Of a DNA stretch of 64,000 nucleotides, positions 34,074 to 43,586 are shown piece by piece; position 1 is the stretch's first letter, and each line of letters begins with the position of its first letter. The notes under the pieces were generated by a model. The model had not been told where the DNA came from and ran no database searches. It saw only the letters and a program-made list of their open reading frames with translations. The stretch lies in assembly GCA_009930275.1 (NCBI GenBank), contig RZYP01000004.1:1-64000 (forward strand). The letters run 5' to 3'. This DNA comes from Negativicutes bacterium. GTDB lineage: Bacteria; Bacillota_C; Negativicutes; Acidaminococcales; Acidaminococcaceae. Made by a program: the position numbers and the translations under genes.

Positions 34074-36015
34074 GCTGCACCTCCTCGTTCCCATTGCTTA
34101 TGAGATCCATAAAGGTTTCTTCCATGGATAAATGGCTGGTTATAACTGAAGCATTATCCAGTCCTTCACGCGCAAATGCCTCTTGCAGCTGTGCCATGTG
34201 TCTTTCCGGTGTCAGCGATCTCAGATGAATATCCTGGCCGTACATAGTCGCTCCCGGGAACATATTTTTAACCATGAAATAAGTTTTTTTCGGTTCCGGG
34301 GTGGTAATAATCAACAATTGCCCAAAGGCCATGGTGGCCTTATGCTCGAGATTATCGGGACTATCAAGAGCCACAAGCCCCCCCTGGTCCATCAAAATGA
34401 GTCTGTCACAGCGCTCTGCCTCATCCATGTAGTGGGTTGAAACAAGAACTGTTTTTCCTAGTTCGCGCGCCAATTGATAGATAATATTCCAGAATTCACG
34501 TCGCGCTACCGGATCAACGCCGGAGGTTGGCTCATCAAGAAAAACAACAGGCGGTTCATGCAAGATAGCACAAATCAAGGACAATCTTTGCCTGATACCC
34601 AATGGTAGTTTGCCAGCCGGGCGATTAGTTAAAGTCGCCAGGCCGAATGTTTCCAAAAGTCTGTCATCGCTCATATTACTGACATTGTAGAGTCCTTTAT
34701 ATAAATTTATGTTCTCCCTCACAGTTAAATCACGATAGAGGGAAAACCTTTGCGACATGTACCCAATCCTATTCCACACTTCCTGTCGTTGCCCGAAAAC
34801 ATCAAACCCAGCGGTGCTGATTTTTCCAAAAGTTGGGGGCAGCAAACCACACATGCTCTTGATCAAAGTGGTTTTCCCTGCTCCATTTGGGCCAAGCAAA
34901 CCAAAAACTTCGCCGCTGTAAATCTCACAAGTTATGTCGTTTACCGCCTTAAAATCTCCAAACTTAATAGTAACATTTTGACAGTTAACAACGCTTTGAC
35001 GGTTTGGAACCACTCCCCCAACGAAAGACATAGAGGCTCCATCCTTTTTTTGCCCCGTCATCTGCACGAAAACGTCATCTAACGAGGTCCTGACTTCCTC
35101 TATCTCGCAACAGGAAACACCTGCGCCTACCAAATAACTTTTTACTTCGCTCTTTTCTCTTAACAATCTCATACTGATGCGTTTTCCAAGCAGTTGTGAA
35201 TCAGCAACCCCATCAAACTTCTGCAAAAGAGTCAAGGCCTTATACTGGGGCTCAGCCAGGCATCTCACCATTTGCCCTTCCAGCCTTGTCTTTAAAGCAG
35301 CCGGTGCTCCCTGTACAATTATCTTACCTTCATGCATCAAAGCCACACGATGGCAGCGAGAAGCTTCGTCCATATAAGAGGTGCTCATTATTACGGTTAC
35401 GTGACGTACCTCAACTAAATCAACGATTATCTGCCAAAACTCCTGGCGCGATCTGGGGTCAACGCCCGTTGTCGGCTCATCAAGAAAGATAATATTCGGC
35501 AAGTGGACAAGCGTACAAATCAAAGAAAGCTTCTGCCGCATCCCCCCCGATAAATTTCTCGCCTGTCTGCTTAAAAAAGGCTCCAAGCGGGTCATATGCA
35601 ACATCTTTTTACTGTTTTCAGTAAAGATATCCGTAGGAATCTGGCGTAAATCCCGGAAAAAATTAATGTTCTCTTCAACAGACAAGCTTTCATATAAATT
35701 CAAGCCTATACCCTGCGGCATATAGCCGATAATATCTTTAATCTCATCTGACTGCGTTTGCGGGTCAAACCCCGCAACCCTTATTGTGCCCTCTGTGGCA
35801 TCAGCTACTCCGGTCATCATTTGAATCATGCTTGTTTTGCCGGATCCATCCGGGCCTATCAATCCAAAAATTTCTCCCGGCATAATATCAAAAGATACAT
35901 CATTAACAGCTGTTACCGGTGCCTTGCCCTTGAATACTTTCGAGACATTGGCAACTGAAATAATTGGTTCCTGCGTTTGCAGTTGATTTGCGTCTTCTAT
36001 TTTAACTTCATCCAT
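34066..36015 (-). CDS. double ABC ATPase of an export system, YbhF-like
   Basis: A 649-residue protein with two fused ATP-binding cassettes. The first has GPDGSGKTS, NLSGGMRQKLSL and FLDEPTTGVD; the second has GPNGAGKTT, a LPLGIRQRLSL segment in place of the canonical signature, and FLDEPTSGVD. The second signature lacks LSGG, so that composite site may be weak. It drives the two ABC-2 permeases. The ATG at 36015 has GAGG upstream and overlaps the HlyD gene end by 19 nt. Confidence 0.92.
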   Translation of the reverse strand: MDEVKIEDANQLQTQEPIISVANVSKVFKGKAPVTAVNDVSFDIMPGEIFGLIGPDGSGKTSMIQMMTGVADATEGTIRVAGFDPQTQSDEIKDIIGYMPQGIGLNLYESLSVEENINFFRDLRQIPTDIFTENSKKMLHMTRLEPFLSRQARNLSGGMRQKLSLICTLVHLPNIIFLDEPTTGVDPRSRQEFWQIIVDLVEVRHVTVIMSTSYMDEASRCHRVALMHEGKIIVQGAPAALKTRLEGQMVRCLAEPQYKALTLLQKFDGVADSQLLGKRISMRLLREKSEVKSYLVGAGVSCCEIEEVRTSLDDVFVQMTGQKKDGASMSFVGGVVPNRQSVVNCQNVTIKFGDFKAVNDITCEIYSGEVFGLLGPNGAGKTTLIKSMCGLLPPTFGKISTAGFDVFGQRQEVWNRIGYMSQRFSLYRDLTVRENINLYKGLYNVSNMSDDRLLETFGLATLTNRPAGKLPLGIRQRLSLICAILHEPPVVFLDEPTSGVDPVARREFWNIIYQLARELGKTVLVSTHYMDEAERCDRLILMDQGGLVALDSPDNLEHKATMAFGQLLIITTPEPKKTYFMVKNMFPGATMYGQDIHLRSLTPERHMAQLQEAFAREGLDNASVITSHLSMEETFMDLISNGNEEVQHV

Positions 36016-37097
36016 GGCAAATCCTCTTTCCACCGCAGAACCACATCTCCCGGCATACCTGGCTTCAGCATGCCCTCTGGGTTCTCGACAGTTACTTCGA
36101 CCGCGAACACTAGTTTGACCCGTTCTTCTTTCGTTTCAACATTCTTTGGCGTAAATTGTGCCTGGTCAGAAATTTTAGTTACCTTGCCATTAAAGTGTCT
36201 GTCGGGATACGCATCAACATAAATACGAGCTTCACTGCCCAGATGAACCTTGCCTATCTGCTGCTCCGGGACATAAATTTTCATATAAATGTTTCTAAGG
36301 TCAATAATTAAGAAGAGCGGGGAAACAGCATTTACAACCTGTCCGACTTCGACAGGCCTTGTGATAACAGTTCCGTCAACAGGCGACTGCACTTGCAGTT
36401 CTTTTTGATTGGCCTGTAATTCGGCCAGTTTTGCCCGCAGAGACTCAACGCTGGCCTGACTGGCCTCAAATTGCTTTTGTTTAATATCTATGGCGACTTT
36501 TGAAGATTGAGCCGCAGCCATATTTGCCTTGGCTGCCTCATGTAGTTGTATCATAGCGGTAACATCCGCCATGCTGCTTTCATAGTCCAGCTTCTTGCTA
36601 TCAAATTCCCTTGCGGAAATAGCACCGTCTTTGTACAACTGCAAATATCTATGATAATTGCTCTCGGCAATTTCCTTCACGGCTTGTGCTTTTTCCAACT
36701 GTGCCTGGACATTTTCAATTGAAGCCTGTGCTGCCCAAATGGTAGAATCTGAATTTCTGCGAGCATATTCCAAGTCATAGCCTGCCTGCTCTTTTTGTAA
36801 TTGGGCAACCCTCAAGTTTTCCTGTGCTCCGACTACTTGGGCTTGTATTTGTTCCGAATCCAATACTGCCAAAATTTGACCTTTTTTCACGATATTACCC
36901 TCGTCTGCCAGAAGGCTTAGCACACGCCCCTGTACTCGCGAAGAAACATTAATCTCACGCCCTTCGACTCTGCCCCCTGCCACCAAAAAGCCATCCGGCA
37001 GTTTATTTGCCTGTTGGCGCCAAAAAAACCACCCTAATCCTATAATTATGCAGCCTATCACAATGTAAAAGACTTGTTTTGTGGATATTTTATTCAT
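35997..37097 (-). CDS. HlyD/YbhG-type membrane fusion protein
   Basis: A 366-residue periplasmic adaptor. One N-terminal helix (VFYIVIGCIIIGLGWFFW), a split biotinyl-lipoyl domain (VSSRVQGRVLSLLADEGNIVKKGQ... and SPVDGTVITRPVEVGQVV) and about 150 residues of coiled coil between (from AQVVGAQENLRVAQ to ELQVQ). Such proteins bridge an inner-membrane ABC exporter to an outer-membrane channel, which argues for a diderm cell. First gene of the operon. The start is at 37097, since the preceding 36 codons lack a ribosome site while GGGGTG precedes this ATG. Confidence 0.9.
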   Translation of the reverse strand: MNKISTKQVFYIVIGCIIIGLGWFFWRQQANKLPDGFLVAGGRVEGREINVSSRVQGRVLSLLADEGNIVKKGQILAVLDSEQIQAQVVGAQENLRVAQLQKEQAGYDLEYARRNSDSTIWAAQASIENVQAQLEKAQAVKEIAESNYHRYLQLYKDGAISAREFDSKKLDYESSMADVTAMIQLHEAAKANMAAAQSSKVAIDIKQKQFEASQASVESLRAKLAELQANQKELQVQSPVDGTVITRPVEVGQVVNAVSPLFLIIDLRNIYMKIYVPEQQIGKVHLGSEARIYVDAYPDRHFNGKVTKISDQAQFTPKNVETKEERVKLVFAVEVTVENPEGMLKPGMPGDVVLRWKEDLPWMKLK

Positions 37098-37304
37098 TGT
37101 AATGTCACCCCACACACTTTTAAATATTTGCGTTCTTAACGAGAGGCTGAATAATATTAGATGAAAATTAATGCCTTGATTACGCATCTTTTTAATGCAT
37201 AGCATTCTAGTTTTTAAGCAAAAATCCTTTATTTTTAAAATTTTCTCACAATATCTCTCTTTTCTCTTTTTAACTTCAGCATTTCAAATGCTTTACTAAA
37301 AACC

Positions 37305-37342
37305 AAAAGGCAAAAACACTTTAAAATGTGTTTTTGCCTTTT
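37305..37342. terminator. terminator after cstA
   Basis: AAAAGGCAAAAACAC pairs with GTGTTTTTGCCTTTT (15 bp). Confidence 0.8.
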
Positions 37343-37401
37343 AAACCAAACCGTATAAAAATTTTCAAAAATAATCGCAATGTTAGTCCAAAAATAATTT
37401 T

Positions 37402-39108
37402 CTAGGCCTGTTCATGACTATCGGAGACTAATGCATCTGCTTCAGTATCTGAATCAAAGAGTTTACGAACGCTTTGCGAAGCAATCAACATCGCCAATAC
37501 AATCAAAGCAATTGCCATTATAAGCTGCAACCCATCTGTCAAGAAAGAGAACCCGCCGGTGGTCATGAATTTCTTGACAATACCATAGATGGACATCAGT
37601 AACGCGATTATCGTAGCAGCAAACATGAAGCACATAGGAATGTAGAGCATCTTGCCCTCACGACCTGTAACCTTCAGGAACACGGCAAGTGCAATTAGAA
37701 CTAAGGCTGAGCAAAGCTGATTGGCTGCCCCGAATAAAGGCCAGACGTTCATATAGCCGCCTAAACAAAGTAAATATCCAAAAAACAAAGTGATGACAGT
37801 CGCAAAATACTTATTCGTCAACAAGCGCTGCATGGCCGACATCTTAGAAAAATCAGCATTATTACCCGCAAAAAGTTCCTGGAAGCACATGCGTCCGATA
37901 CGTCCGACCGAATCAAGCGTAGTCAGTGCCAAAGCAGATACGCACATGGTTATGACACAAGTTGCCACATGTTTGGACAAACCAAACATTGACAGGAAAT
38001 TACCAACTGAGGCGGAAAAAATCTGGAAAGGAGTGCCTTTAGGCATGACGCCGCCGGTGGCAGCCGCCCCAACAACAATCAGAGATACAACTGCCAAAAT
38101 AGTTTCAATCAACATCGAGCCATAACCTATAAAAAGCATATCTTTTTCGTTGGATACGGTTTTCGATGATGTTCCTGAAGAAACCAGACTATGAAAACCT
38201 GAAACCGCACCACAGGCGATAGTAATAAAGAGTATTGGGAATAAAGGCTTGCCGTTTACTTCAAAGCCATTAAAAGGTGCAAGCTCAATAGTCGGATTGG
38301 TGAAAACAACACCAATAACGCCGCTGGCAATCATGCCAAGCAGCAAGAAGGAGCTCAGATAATCACGAGGTTCCATCAGAAGCCACATCGGCAGAACGGC
38401 AGCCATGAACATATACGCAAAAACAACATAAATCCAGGTTGTCTTAGTAAAATATAAAGGATAAGCAATTCCTGCTGCCAACATACCAAAAATCAAAATC
38501 AGGCCAACTGCTAATTTAGGTTTTTCCGGCAATGGGATTTTTTTTAGAAAGAGCCCGAATAAAATCGCGACGAAAATATAAAGCATAGATATCGAGGCCG
38601 CAGCAGCGTTAGGAGTTGCAAGAGCACCGTTGGCAGCAAAGCCGTTAAAAGTACCGGCAACTATATCAGCGAAAGCAGCAGTAATTAAAAGAGTGAATAA
38701 CCATGAAAATAGCAAGAACATGCGCTTTCCGGTTCTGCCAATGTATTTTTCAATAAGCATGCCCATTGACTTTCCTTCGTTTTTGACCGAAGCATAAAGA
38801 GCAGTAAAATCCTGTACTGCGCCAAAGAATATGCCGCCCACCATTAACCAAAGCATAACGGGAACCCAACCAAACATTGCCGCGATAATAGGACCGGTTA
38901 CAGGGCCGGCACCTGTTATGGATGAAAACTGATGAGCAAAAACAGTAAATTTAGACGACGGTACATAATCATTGCCATCCTCAAAGAGATACGCAGGTGT
39001 CTTGGCCTTCGGATCTATACCCCAGATTCTCGTCAGCCAGCGGCCATAAATAAAGTAGCCGCTCAAACATACCAAAAGAGCAATTCCCAACAACGTCAAC
39101 CCATTCAT
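37402..39108 (-). CDS. cstA: carbon starvation protein CstA (pyruvate/peptide transporter)
   Basis: A 568-residue inner-membrane transporter with about 16 helices. GAGPVTGPIIAAMFGWVPVMLW, HSLVSSGTSSKTVSNEKD and LFGAANQLCSALVLI are CstA blocks. Known members move pyruvate or peptides. A leucine-type T-box leader with a strong promoter precedes it, which suggests that here it imports peptides or leucine-rich nutrients, or is switched by leucine shortage. A second T-box gene (trpB2) reads away on the other side. Confidence 0.9.
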   Translation of the reverse strand: MNGLTLLGIALLVCLSGYFIYGRWLTRIWGIDPKAKTPAYLFEDGNDYVPSSKFTVFAHQFSSITGAGPVTGPIIAAMFGWVPVMLWLMVGGIFFGAVQDFTALYASVKNEGKSMGMLIEKYIGRTGKRMFLLFSWLFTLLITAAFADIVAGTFNGFAANGALATPNAAAASISMLYIFVAILFGLFLKKIPLPEKPKLAVGLILIFGMLAAGIAYPLYFTKTTWIYVVFAYMFMAAVLPMWLLMEPRDYLSSFLLLGMIASGVIGVVFTNPTIELAPFNGFEVNGKPLFPILFITIACGAVSGFHSLVSSGTSSKTVSNEKDMLFIGYGSMLIETILAVVSLIVVGAAATGGVMPKGTPFQIFSASVGNFLSMFGLSKHVATCVITMCVSALALTTLDSVGRIGRMCFQELFAGNNADFSKMSAMQRLLTNKYFATVITLFFGYLLCLGGYMNVWPLFGAANQLCSALVLIALAVFLKVTGREGKMLYIPMCFMFAATIIALLMSIYGIVKKFMTTGGFSFLTDGLQLIMAIALIVLAMLIASQSVRKLFDSDTEADALVSDSHEQA

Positions 39109-39228
39109 AATCCATTACTTCCTTTCAGATTTCTGCTTGCCTCAAAATATCGATTCCATTTCTCGGTAGGCTATTATTAACAGAATACCAAGCAGATTCT
39201 TGCCCCCACACTGACGGAAGAAAAACAA

Positions 39229-39515
39229 AAAAACCCCCGTCTCCAATATACACCAACGTAATTGAAGACGAAGGTTAACCTCCGCGTTACCACTTCACTT
39301 GCCGACTATTCGGCCATCTCAGCCGTATCTGGAAAAAAACCGGGATACGCTTCTTTTTAACGGTAGAAAACCGGACACTGCTTACTAGACTTCAGCCCGC
39401 TGCTCCCAGATGAGAAAAATAAAAAGAATCCACCGGCTCACACCAAGCGTCGGCTCTCTGCAGAAAAAGCATTTTATTTTTATATTCTGTTCATTGCATT
39501 TAATATATTCTGTTA
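39229..39515 (-). promoter_or_regulatory. T-box leader upstream of cstA, specifier CTC (Leu) predicted
   Basis: GTGGTAACGCGG (39282-39293) is the T-box. The terminator CGTCTTCAAT with ATTGGAGACG (39238-39270) is followed by GGGG and TTTTTTT. Reading the specifier by the same spacing as the two Trp leaders (codon, six bases, GAG) gives CTC at 39412-39414, a leucine codon; a matching tRNA-Leu (GAG) lies at 46692. UUC (Phe) is a less likely alternative. Confidence 0.8.
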
Positions 39516-39521
39516 AACCGG

Positions 39522-39550
39522 AGTATAGCACCGGCATTTACCGCTGTCAA
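39522..39550 (-). promoter_or_regulatory. cstA promoter
   Basis: TTGACA (39545-39550), 17-bp spacer, TATACT (39522-39527). Confidence 0.85.
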
Positions 39551-39627
39551 GGGCTTTTTTCACATATATTCTGCAACAATTCACGCCCTCAAATCCCAAA
39601 ATGTCAAAAAGTTAGCAAAAAAAATCA

Positions 39628-39656
39628 TTGACAATCATTCATATTAGTAATATATT
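39628..39656 (+). promoter_or_regulatory. trpB2 promoter
   Basis: TTGACA (39628-39633), 17-bp spacer, TATATT (39651-39656). It diverges from the cstA promoter 78 bp away. Confidence 0.8.
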
Positions 39657-39661
39657 GAGTA

Positions 39662-39955
39662 GCAATAAAGATAAACCGAGGATTAAGATTAGTAAATACA
39701 GCTATTTATTCTCAGAGAACTGCAGGTGCTGTGAATGCAGTAATAAAGGCTATATTGAATGGACTTATGAGGGTAGGAAGAAAGGCAGCAGAACGTTGCT
39801 GAGTAATGCCTGACGGGAACTCCGCCCGTTACCAAGGGAGCATACATGTTAGTGTATGGATTGAGCGGGTGCTTTGCACCAAATTGAGTGGTACCGCAAA
39901 AGTTAATTTAAGACTTTTGTCTCAGTAAAAATACTGTGGCAAAAGTCTTTTTTTA
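39662..39955 (+). promoter_or_regulatory. tryptophan T-box leader of trpB2
   Basis: The specifier TGG at 39760-39762 is followed by ACTTAT and GAG, as in the trp operon leader. GTGGTACCGC at 39888-39897 is the T-box. The terminator AGACTTTTG with CAAAAGTCT (39911-39948) is followed by seven T. Confidence 0.92.
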
Positions 39956-40008
39956 TACCATAAAACTTCTTCCGTTTATTTACGATGCAAGAGAAAGGGG
40001 TCATAATT

Positions 40009-41388
40009 ATGTCAAAAAAAATTCCACACAGACTTTACCTTACTGAGGAACAAATGCCTAAACAATGGTACAATCTGCGGGCAGATATGAAAGAAAAACC
40101 GGAACCTCTGCTAAATCCAGACACATTTCAGCCAATTAAAACGGAAGATCTGTATCCGGTCTTTTGTGAGAAATTAGCCGCGCAGGAAATGGATAACGAA
40201 ACAAGATATTTCGATATTCCTGAAGAAATTCAGGATTTCTATAAGATGTACCGGCCCTCTCCCCTAATTCGAGCTTTCAATCTCGAGAAAGCTTTAGGAA
40301 CTCCGGCTAAAATATATTACAAATTTGAAGGCAACAACACTTCCGGCAGTCACAAGCTCAATTCTGCCATAGCCCAAGCCTACTACGCGAAAGAACAGGG
40401 GCTGACCAGCCTGACCACAGAAACCGGTGCCGGACAATGGGGAACAGCCTTGGCTGAGGCTTGTTCTTACTACAATATCCCTTTGACAGTATATATGGTC
40501 AAGTGCTCCTATGAACAAAAGCCTTTTAGAAAAATCGTCATGCAGACATTCGGTGCTAACGTTATACCAAGTCCCAGCGATACAACCAATGTCGGACGCA
40601 GCATCTTAGAAAATGACCCTTTGACAGGCGGCAGCCTTGGCTGTGCTATCTCAGAAGCAATAGAAAAAGCTGTCACAACTCCGGGTTGCCGTTATGTGTT
40701 GGGCTCCGTCCTCAACCAGGTTCTGCTCCACCAGTCTATTATTGGCATTGAATCTAAACAAGCCATGGAACTGCTGGATGAATATCCTGACATAGTAATT
40801 GGCTGCGCAGGCGGCGGCTCAAACCTTGGCGGTTTGATAGCGCCTTTTATGCAGGACAAACTGCTCGGCAAGGCTTCTTCCAGGATAATTGCGGTAGAGC
40901 CGGCTTCATGTCCTTCTTTAACTCGCGGTCGTTATGCCTATGACTTCTGCGATACCGGGAAAGTAACGCCACTGGCAAAAATGTATACCTTAGGAAGCGG
41001 CTTCATGCCTTCTCCGAGTCATTCCGGCGGTTTGAGATATCACGGAATGTCTCCAATCTTGTCGAAATTGTATCATGACGGTTATATGGAGGCAGTAGCT
41101 GTTGAACAGACCAAAGTATTTGAGGCTGCTGTACTATTCGCCAAACAGGAAACCATCCTTCCTGCTCCTGAATCGGCACATGCCATTCGTGCGGCAATTG
41201 ATGAAGCTCTCAAATGCAAGGAAACCGGAGAAGCCAAGACAATTCTCTTTGGTCTTACCGGCACAGGCTACTTCGATATGAGTGCTTATAACGCCTTTAA
41301 TGAAGGAACTATGAGCGATTATGTTCCCAGTGACGAAGATCTACTAAAAAGCTTTGCCAACTTGCCTCAAGTTTCTGCCAGCAAATAA
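40009..41388 (+). CDS. tryptophan synthase beta chain-like protein, TrpB2 type
   Basis: A 459-residue PLP enzyme of the longer TrpB2 class. NTSGSHKLNSA carries the PLP lysine, ETGAGQWG the substrate loop and GCAGGGSNLGG the phosphate cup. The N-terminal extension before the PLP domain (about 100 residues, with FDIPEEIQDFYKMYRPSP) is typical. TrpB2 enzymes condense indole and serine, often with no tight TrpA partner, so this may be an indole salvage route beside the TrpF-TrpB fusion. The Trp T-box in front ties it to tryptophan need. The ATG at 40009 has AAAGGGG 8 bases upstream. Confidence 0.92.
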   Translation: MSKKIPHRLYLTEEQMPKQWYNLRADMKEKPEPLLNPDTFQPIKTEDLYPVFCEKLAAQEMDNETRYFDIPEEIQDFYKMYRPSPLIRAFNLEKALGTPAKIYYKFEGNNTSGSHKLNSAIAQAYYAKEQGLTSLTTETGAGQWGTALAEACSYYNIPLTVYMVKCSYEQKPFRKIVMQTFGANVIPSPSDTTNVGRSILENDPLTGGSLGCAISEAIEKAVTTPGCRYVLGSVLNQVLLHQSIIGIESKQAMELLDEYPDIVIGCAGGGSNLGGLIAPFMQDKLLGKASSRIIAVEPASCPSLTRGRYAYDFCDTGKVTPLAKMYTLGSGFMPSPSHSGGLRYHGMSPILSKLYHDGYMEAVAVEQTKVFEAAVLFAKQETILPAPESAHAIRAAIDEALKCKETGEAKTILFGLTGTGYFDMSAYNAFNEGTMSDYVPSDEDLLKSFANLPQVSASK

Positions 41389-41395
41389 AATTGTT

Positions 41396-41440
41396 AAAAA
41401 GAGCATTCACCATTATAAATTTAGTGGTGAATGCTCTTTT
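41396..41440. terminator. bidirectional terminator between trpB2 and the YeiH-type gene
   Basis: AAAAGAGCATTCACCA pairs with TGGTGAATGCTCTTTT. Confidence 0.9.
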
Positions 41441-41454
41441 ACCTTGAAAACCCT

Positions 41455-42504
41455 TTACCAGATGCCGATGCTTCTTTGCACCAACAAAGAAGCAATCGCA
41501 ACGGCAACCCAACAGCAAATTCCCAGAAAAATAGGCTTAAGGCCATTTGCAATCAACTTTTTTAAGTCCGTATTAAGACCAATTGCAACCATAGCCATAA
41601 CGATCATATATTTACCAATAACAACAAAAATATCTGATACTTCCCCAAGCTCCAAAAAGGTATTAAGCAAAGCCGTTACTAAAAACCAAAGAACAAACCA
41701 AGGAAATACACTTGCTATGTTGAAACTTTTTTCAGCTTCATGTTTTGTTCTTGTGCTGCGTGCAGTATAAATTGCCAAAACCAATGTAATTGGTACAATC
41801 ATTAATGTTCTTGTGAGTTTAACTATTGTTGCATACGCAAGGGCCTTATCATTACCTGCCATATTGCTCCAAGCCGCGCCAGCAGCTACAACTGACGAAG
41901 TATCGTTAATAGCAGTTCCTGCCCACATGCCAAAGCCAATGTCACTCAAGCCAAGACTGGCGCCAATGACCGGGAAAATAAACACAGCTACGATGTTGAA
42001 AAGAAAGATAGTGGAAATCGCATGAGCGACTTCTGAATCTTTTGCCTTAATTACCGGTGCCGTAGCCGCAATAGCCGAACCGCCACAAACGGAGGTGCCT
42101 ACACCTATCAGTGTGGTCATTTTACCATCAAGTCCTAACATCTTCCCAATAAAATACGCGGTCAGAAAAGATGCCGTTAAGGTACAGACTATTATCGATA
42201 ATGATTCCGTACCTACTTTCAGTACATGAAAAAGATTCATGCTGAAACCTAAAAGAATGATGGAATTCTGCAAAATTTTCTTTGAAGTATATTTTATTCC
42301 TTCTTCAAAAATAATTGAGCTATTTGCGCTTTTCATTGTTTGGTTACTTAATAATTCGGGGAAAAACCATGTTGCCAACATCCCAATGATTATTCCTATA
42401 ACAGGACTTCCAACTATAGGAAACATATTTCCCATAATCCAGGCTGGCACTCCAAGAACAAAACATAAAACAATACCAGGTACTAGTTTTTCAAGTTTAA
42501 TCAT
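41455..42504 (-). CDS. YeiH/UPF0324 family membrane protein (putative sulfate exporter)
   Basis: A 349-residue integral membrane protein with about ten helices. GVGTSVCGGSAIAATAPVIKA and GTAINDTSSVVAAGAAW are the family's repeated conserved blocks. The family is annotated as putative sulfate/sulfite exporter; relatives have been linked to taurine or sulfonate use. A LysR regulator is divergent, as in E. coli yeiE-yeiH. I use the ATG at 42504, because GGAAGGG then sits 9 bases upstream; an ATG two codons earlier is too close. Confidence 0.88.
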   Translation of the reverse strand: MIKLEKLVPGIVLCFVLGVPAWIMGNMFPIVGSPVIGIIIGMLATWFFPELLSNQTMKSANSSIIFEEGIKYTSKKILQNSIILLGFSMNLFHVLKVGTESLSIIVCTLTASFLTAYFIGKMLGLDGKMTTLIGVGTSVCGGSAIAATAPVIKAKDSEVAHAISTIFLFNIVAVFIFPVIGASLGLSDIGFGMWAGTAINDTSSVVAAGAAWSNMAGNDKALAYATIVKLTRTLMIVPITLVLAIYTARSTRTKHEAEKSFNIASVFPWFVLWFLVTALLNTFLELGEVSDIFVVIGKYMIVMAMVAIGLNTDLKKLIANGLKPIFLGICCWVAVAIASLLVQRSIGIW

Positions 42505-42636
42505 CAACATCTACCCTTCCTTCGCTGCTGCTAATAACAAGTATGATTTTACTTAATGAGTATGTTTTTGTAAAATACTATTATATAATAGTATTAATAG
42601 TATTTTGCCTATGTATGATTTTAGAAGGGGTGCTAT

Positions 42637-43512
42637 ATGACCATACGACATTTAAAAATATTTATTGTAGTTGCAGACTTAAAAAATATGACAGCCGCTT
42701 CAAAAACTTTATTTATTTCCCAACCAACCGTTAGCCAGGCTATAACAGATCTTGAAAATCATTATGGCATTAAGTTATTCGAACGTCTTAACAAGCGTCT
42801 TTATCTAACTGAAAAAGGTTCCCAACTGTTAAGTTATGCCAGACACGTCACCTCGCTCATGGAGGAAATGGAACAAGTTATTAAAAACTCCGAGAAAAGC
42901 GGCAGTATGACAATTGGTGCCACCTTGACCATTGGCGAAGCCTTACTGCCCGATCTAATAAGTTCTTTTAACAAAGAATATCCCCGGCTTAAGGTCAAGG
43001 CCATCATCAAAAATACATTAGACATAGAAGAACTAATAATCAAGAATTTTGTTGAACTGGCAATAGTAGAAGGCACAGTTCATTCCCCTGATATTGTTTT
43101 CGAACCTTTTAAAAATGATGAACTGGTTCTTGTCTGCGGCATGGGACATCCGTTGTACGGTGTAAAAATTCTGCTTCCTAAAGCACTGGCTGATATTAAT
43201 TTTATCGTCAGAGAAAAAGGCAGCGGCACACGCGAATTATTCGATAATACAATGTCGGCCAACGAAATCAATTGGCAGCCTTCTTGGGAATGCAATGGTT
43301 CCGATATCCTTAAAAGCGCTGCACTGCGTGGGCTTGGTGTGGCCGTCATATCAAAACGCTTGGTTACGCAAGAGTTAAAAAATAAATCACTCCATGCGTT
43401 AAGAATAGAAGGAATAACGCTTAGACGTCAATTCAGTATCATCTATCACAAGAACAAATATATGACCGAATCAATGAAAGCCTTCATTGCTCTATGCAAA
43501 AAGCTTCAATAA
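42637..43512 (+). CDS. LysR family transcriptional regulator
   Basis: A 291-residue LTTR. The N-terminal winged helix is MTIRHLKIFIVVADLKNMTAASKTL..., with SQPTVSQAITDLE as recognition helix; residues about 90-290 are the periplasmic-binding-protein-like effector domain. GGGGTG precedes the ATG. It diverges from the YeiH-type gene, which it likely controls; by analogy with YeiE/CysL the effector could be a sulfur compound. Confidence 0.92.
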   Translation: MTIRHLKIFIVVADLKNMTAASKTLFISQPTVSQAITDLENHYGIKLFERLNKRLYLTEKGSQLLSYARHVTSLMEEMEQVIKNSEKSGSMTIGATLTIGEALLPDLISSFNKEYPRLKVKAIIKNTLDIEELIIKNFVELAIVEGTVHSPDIVFEPFKNDELVLVCGMGHPLYGVKILLPKALADINFIVREKGSGTRELFDNTMSANEINWQPSWECNGSDILKSAALRGLGVAVISKRLVTQELKNKSLHALRIEGITLRRQFSIIYHKNKYMTESMKAFIALCKKLQ

Positions 43513-43518
43513 CGAATT

Positions 43519-43555
43519 AACGACCAACCGTTGTTTACTTAAACGGTTGGTCGTT
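43519..43555. terminator. bidirectional terminator between the LysR gene and the diguanylate cyclase
   Basis: AACGACCAACCGTT pairs with AACGGTTGGTCGTT (14 bp). Confidence 0.9.
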
Positions 43556-43586
43556 CTCTTCATCTTTTGAAAATTAGTTGTCTTTA

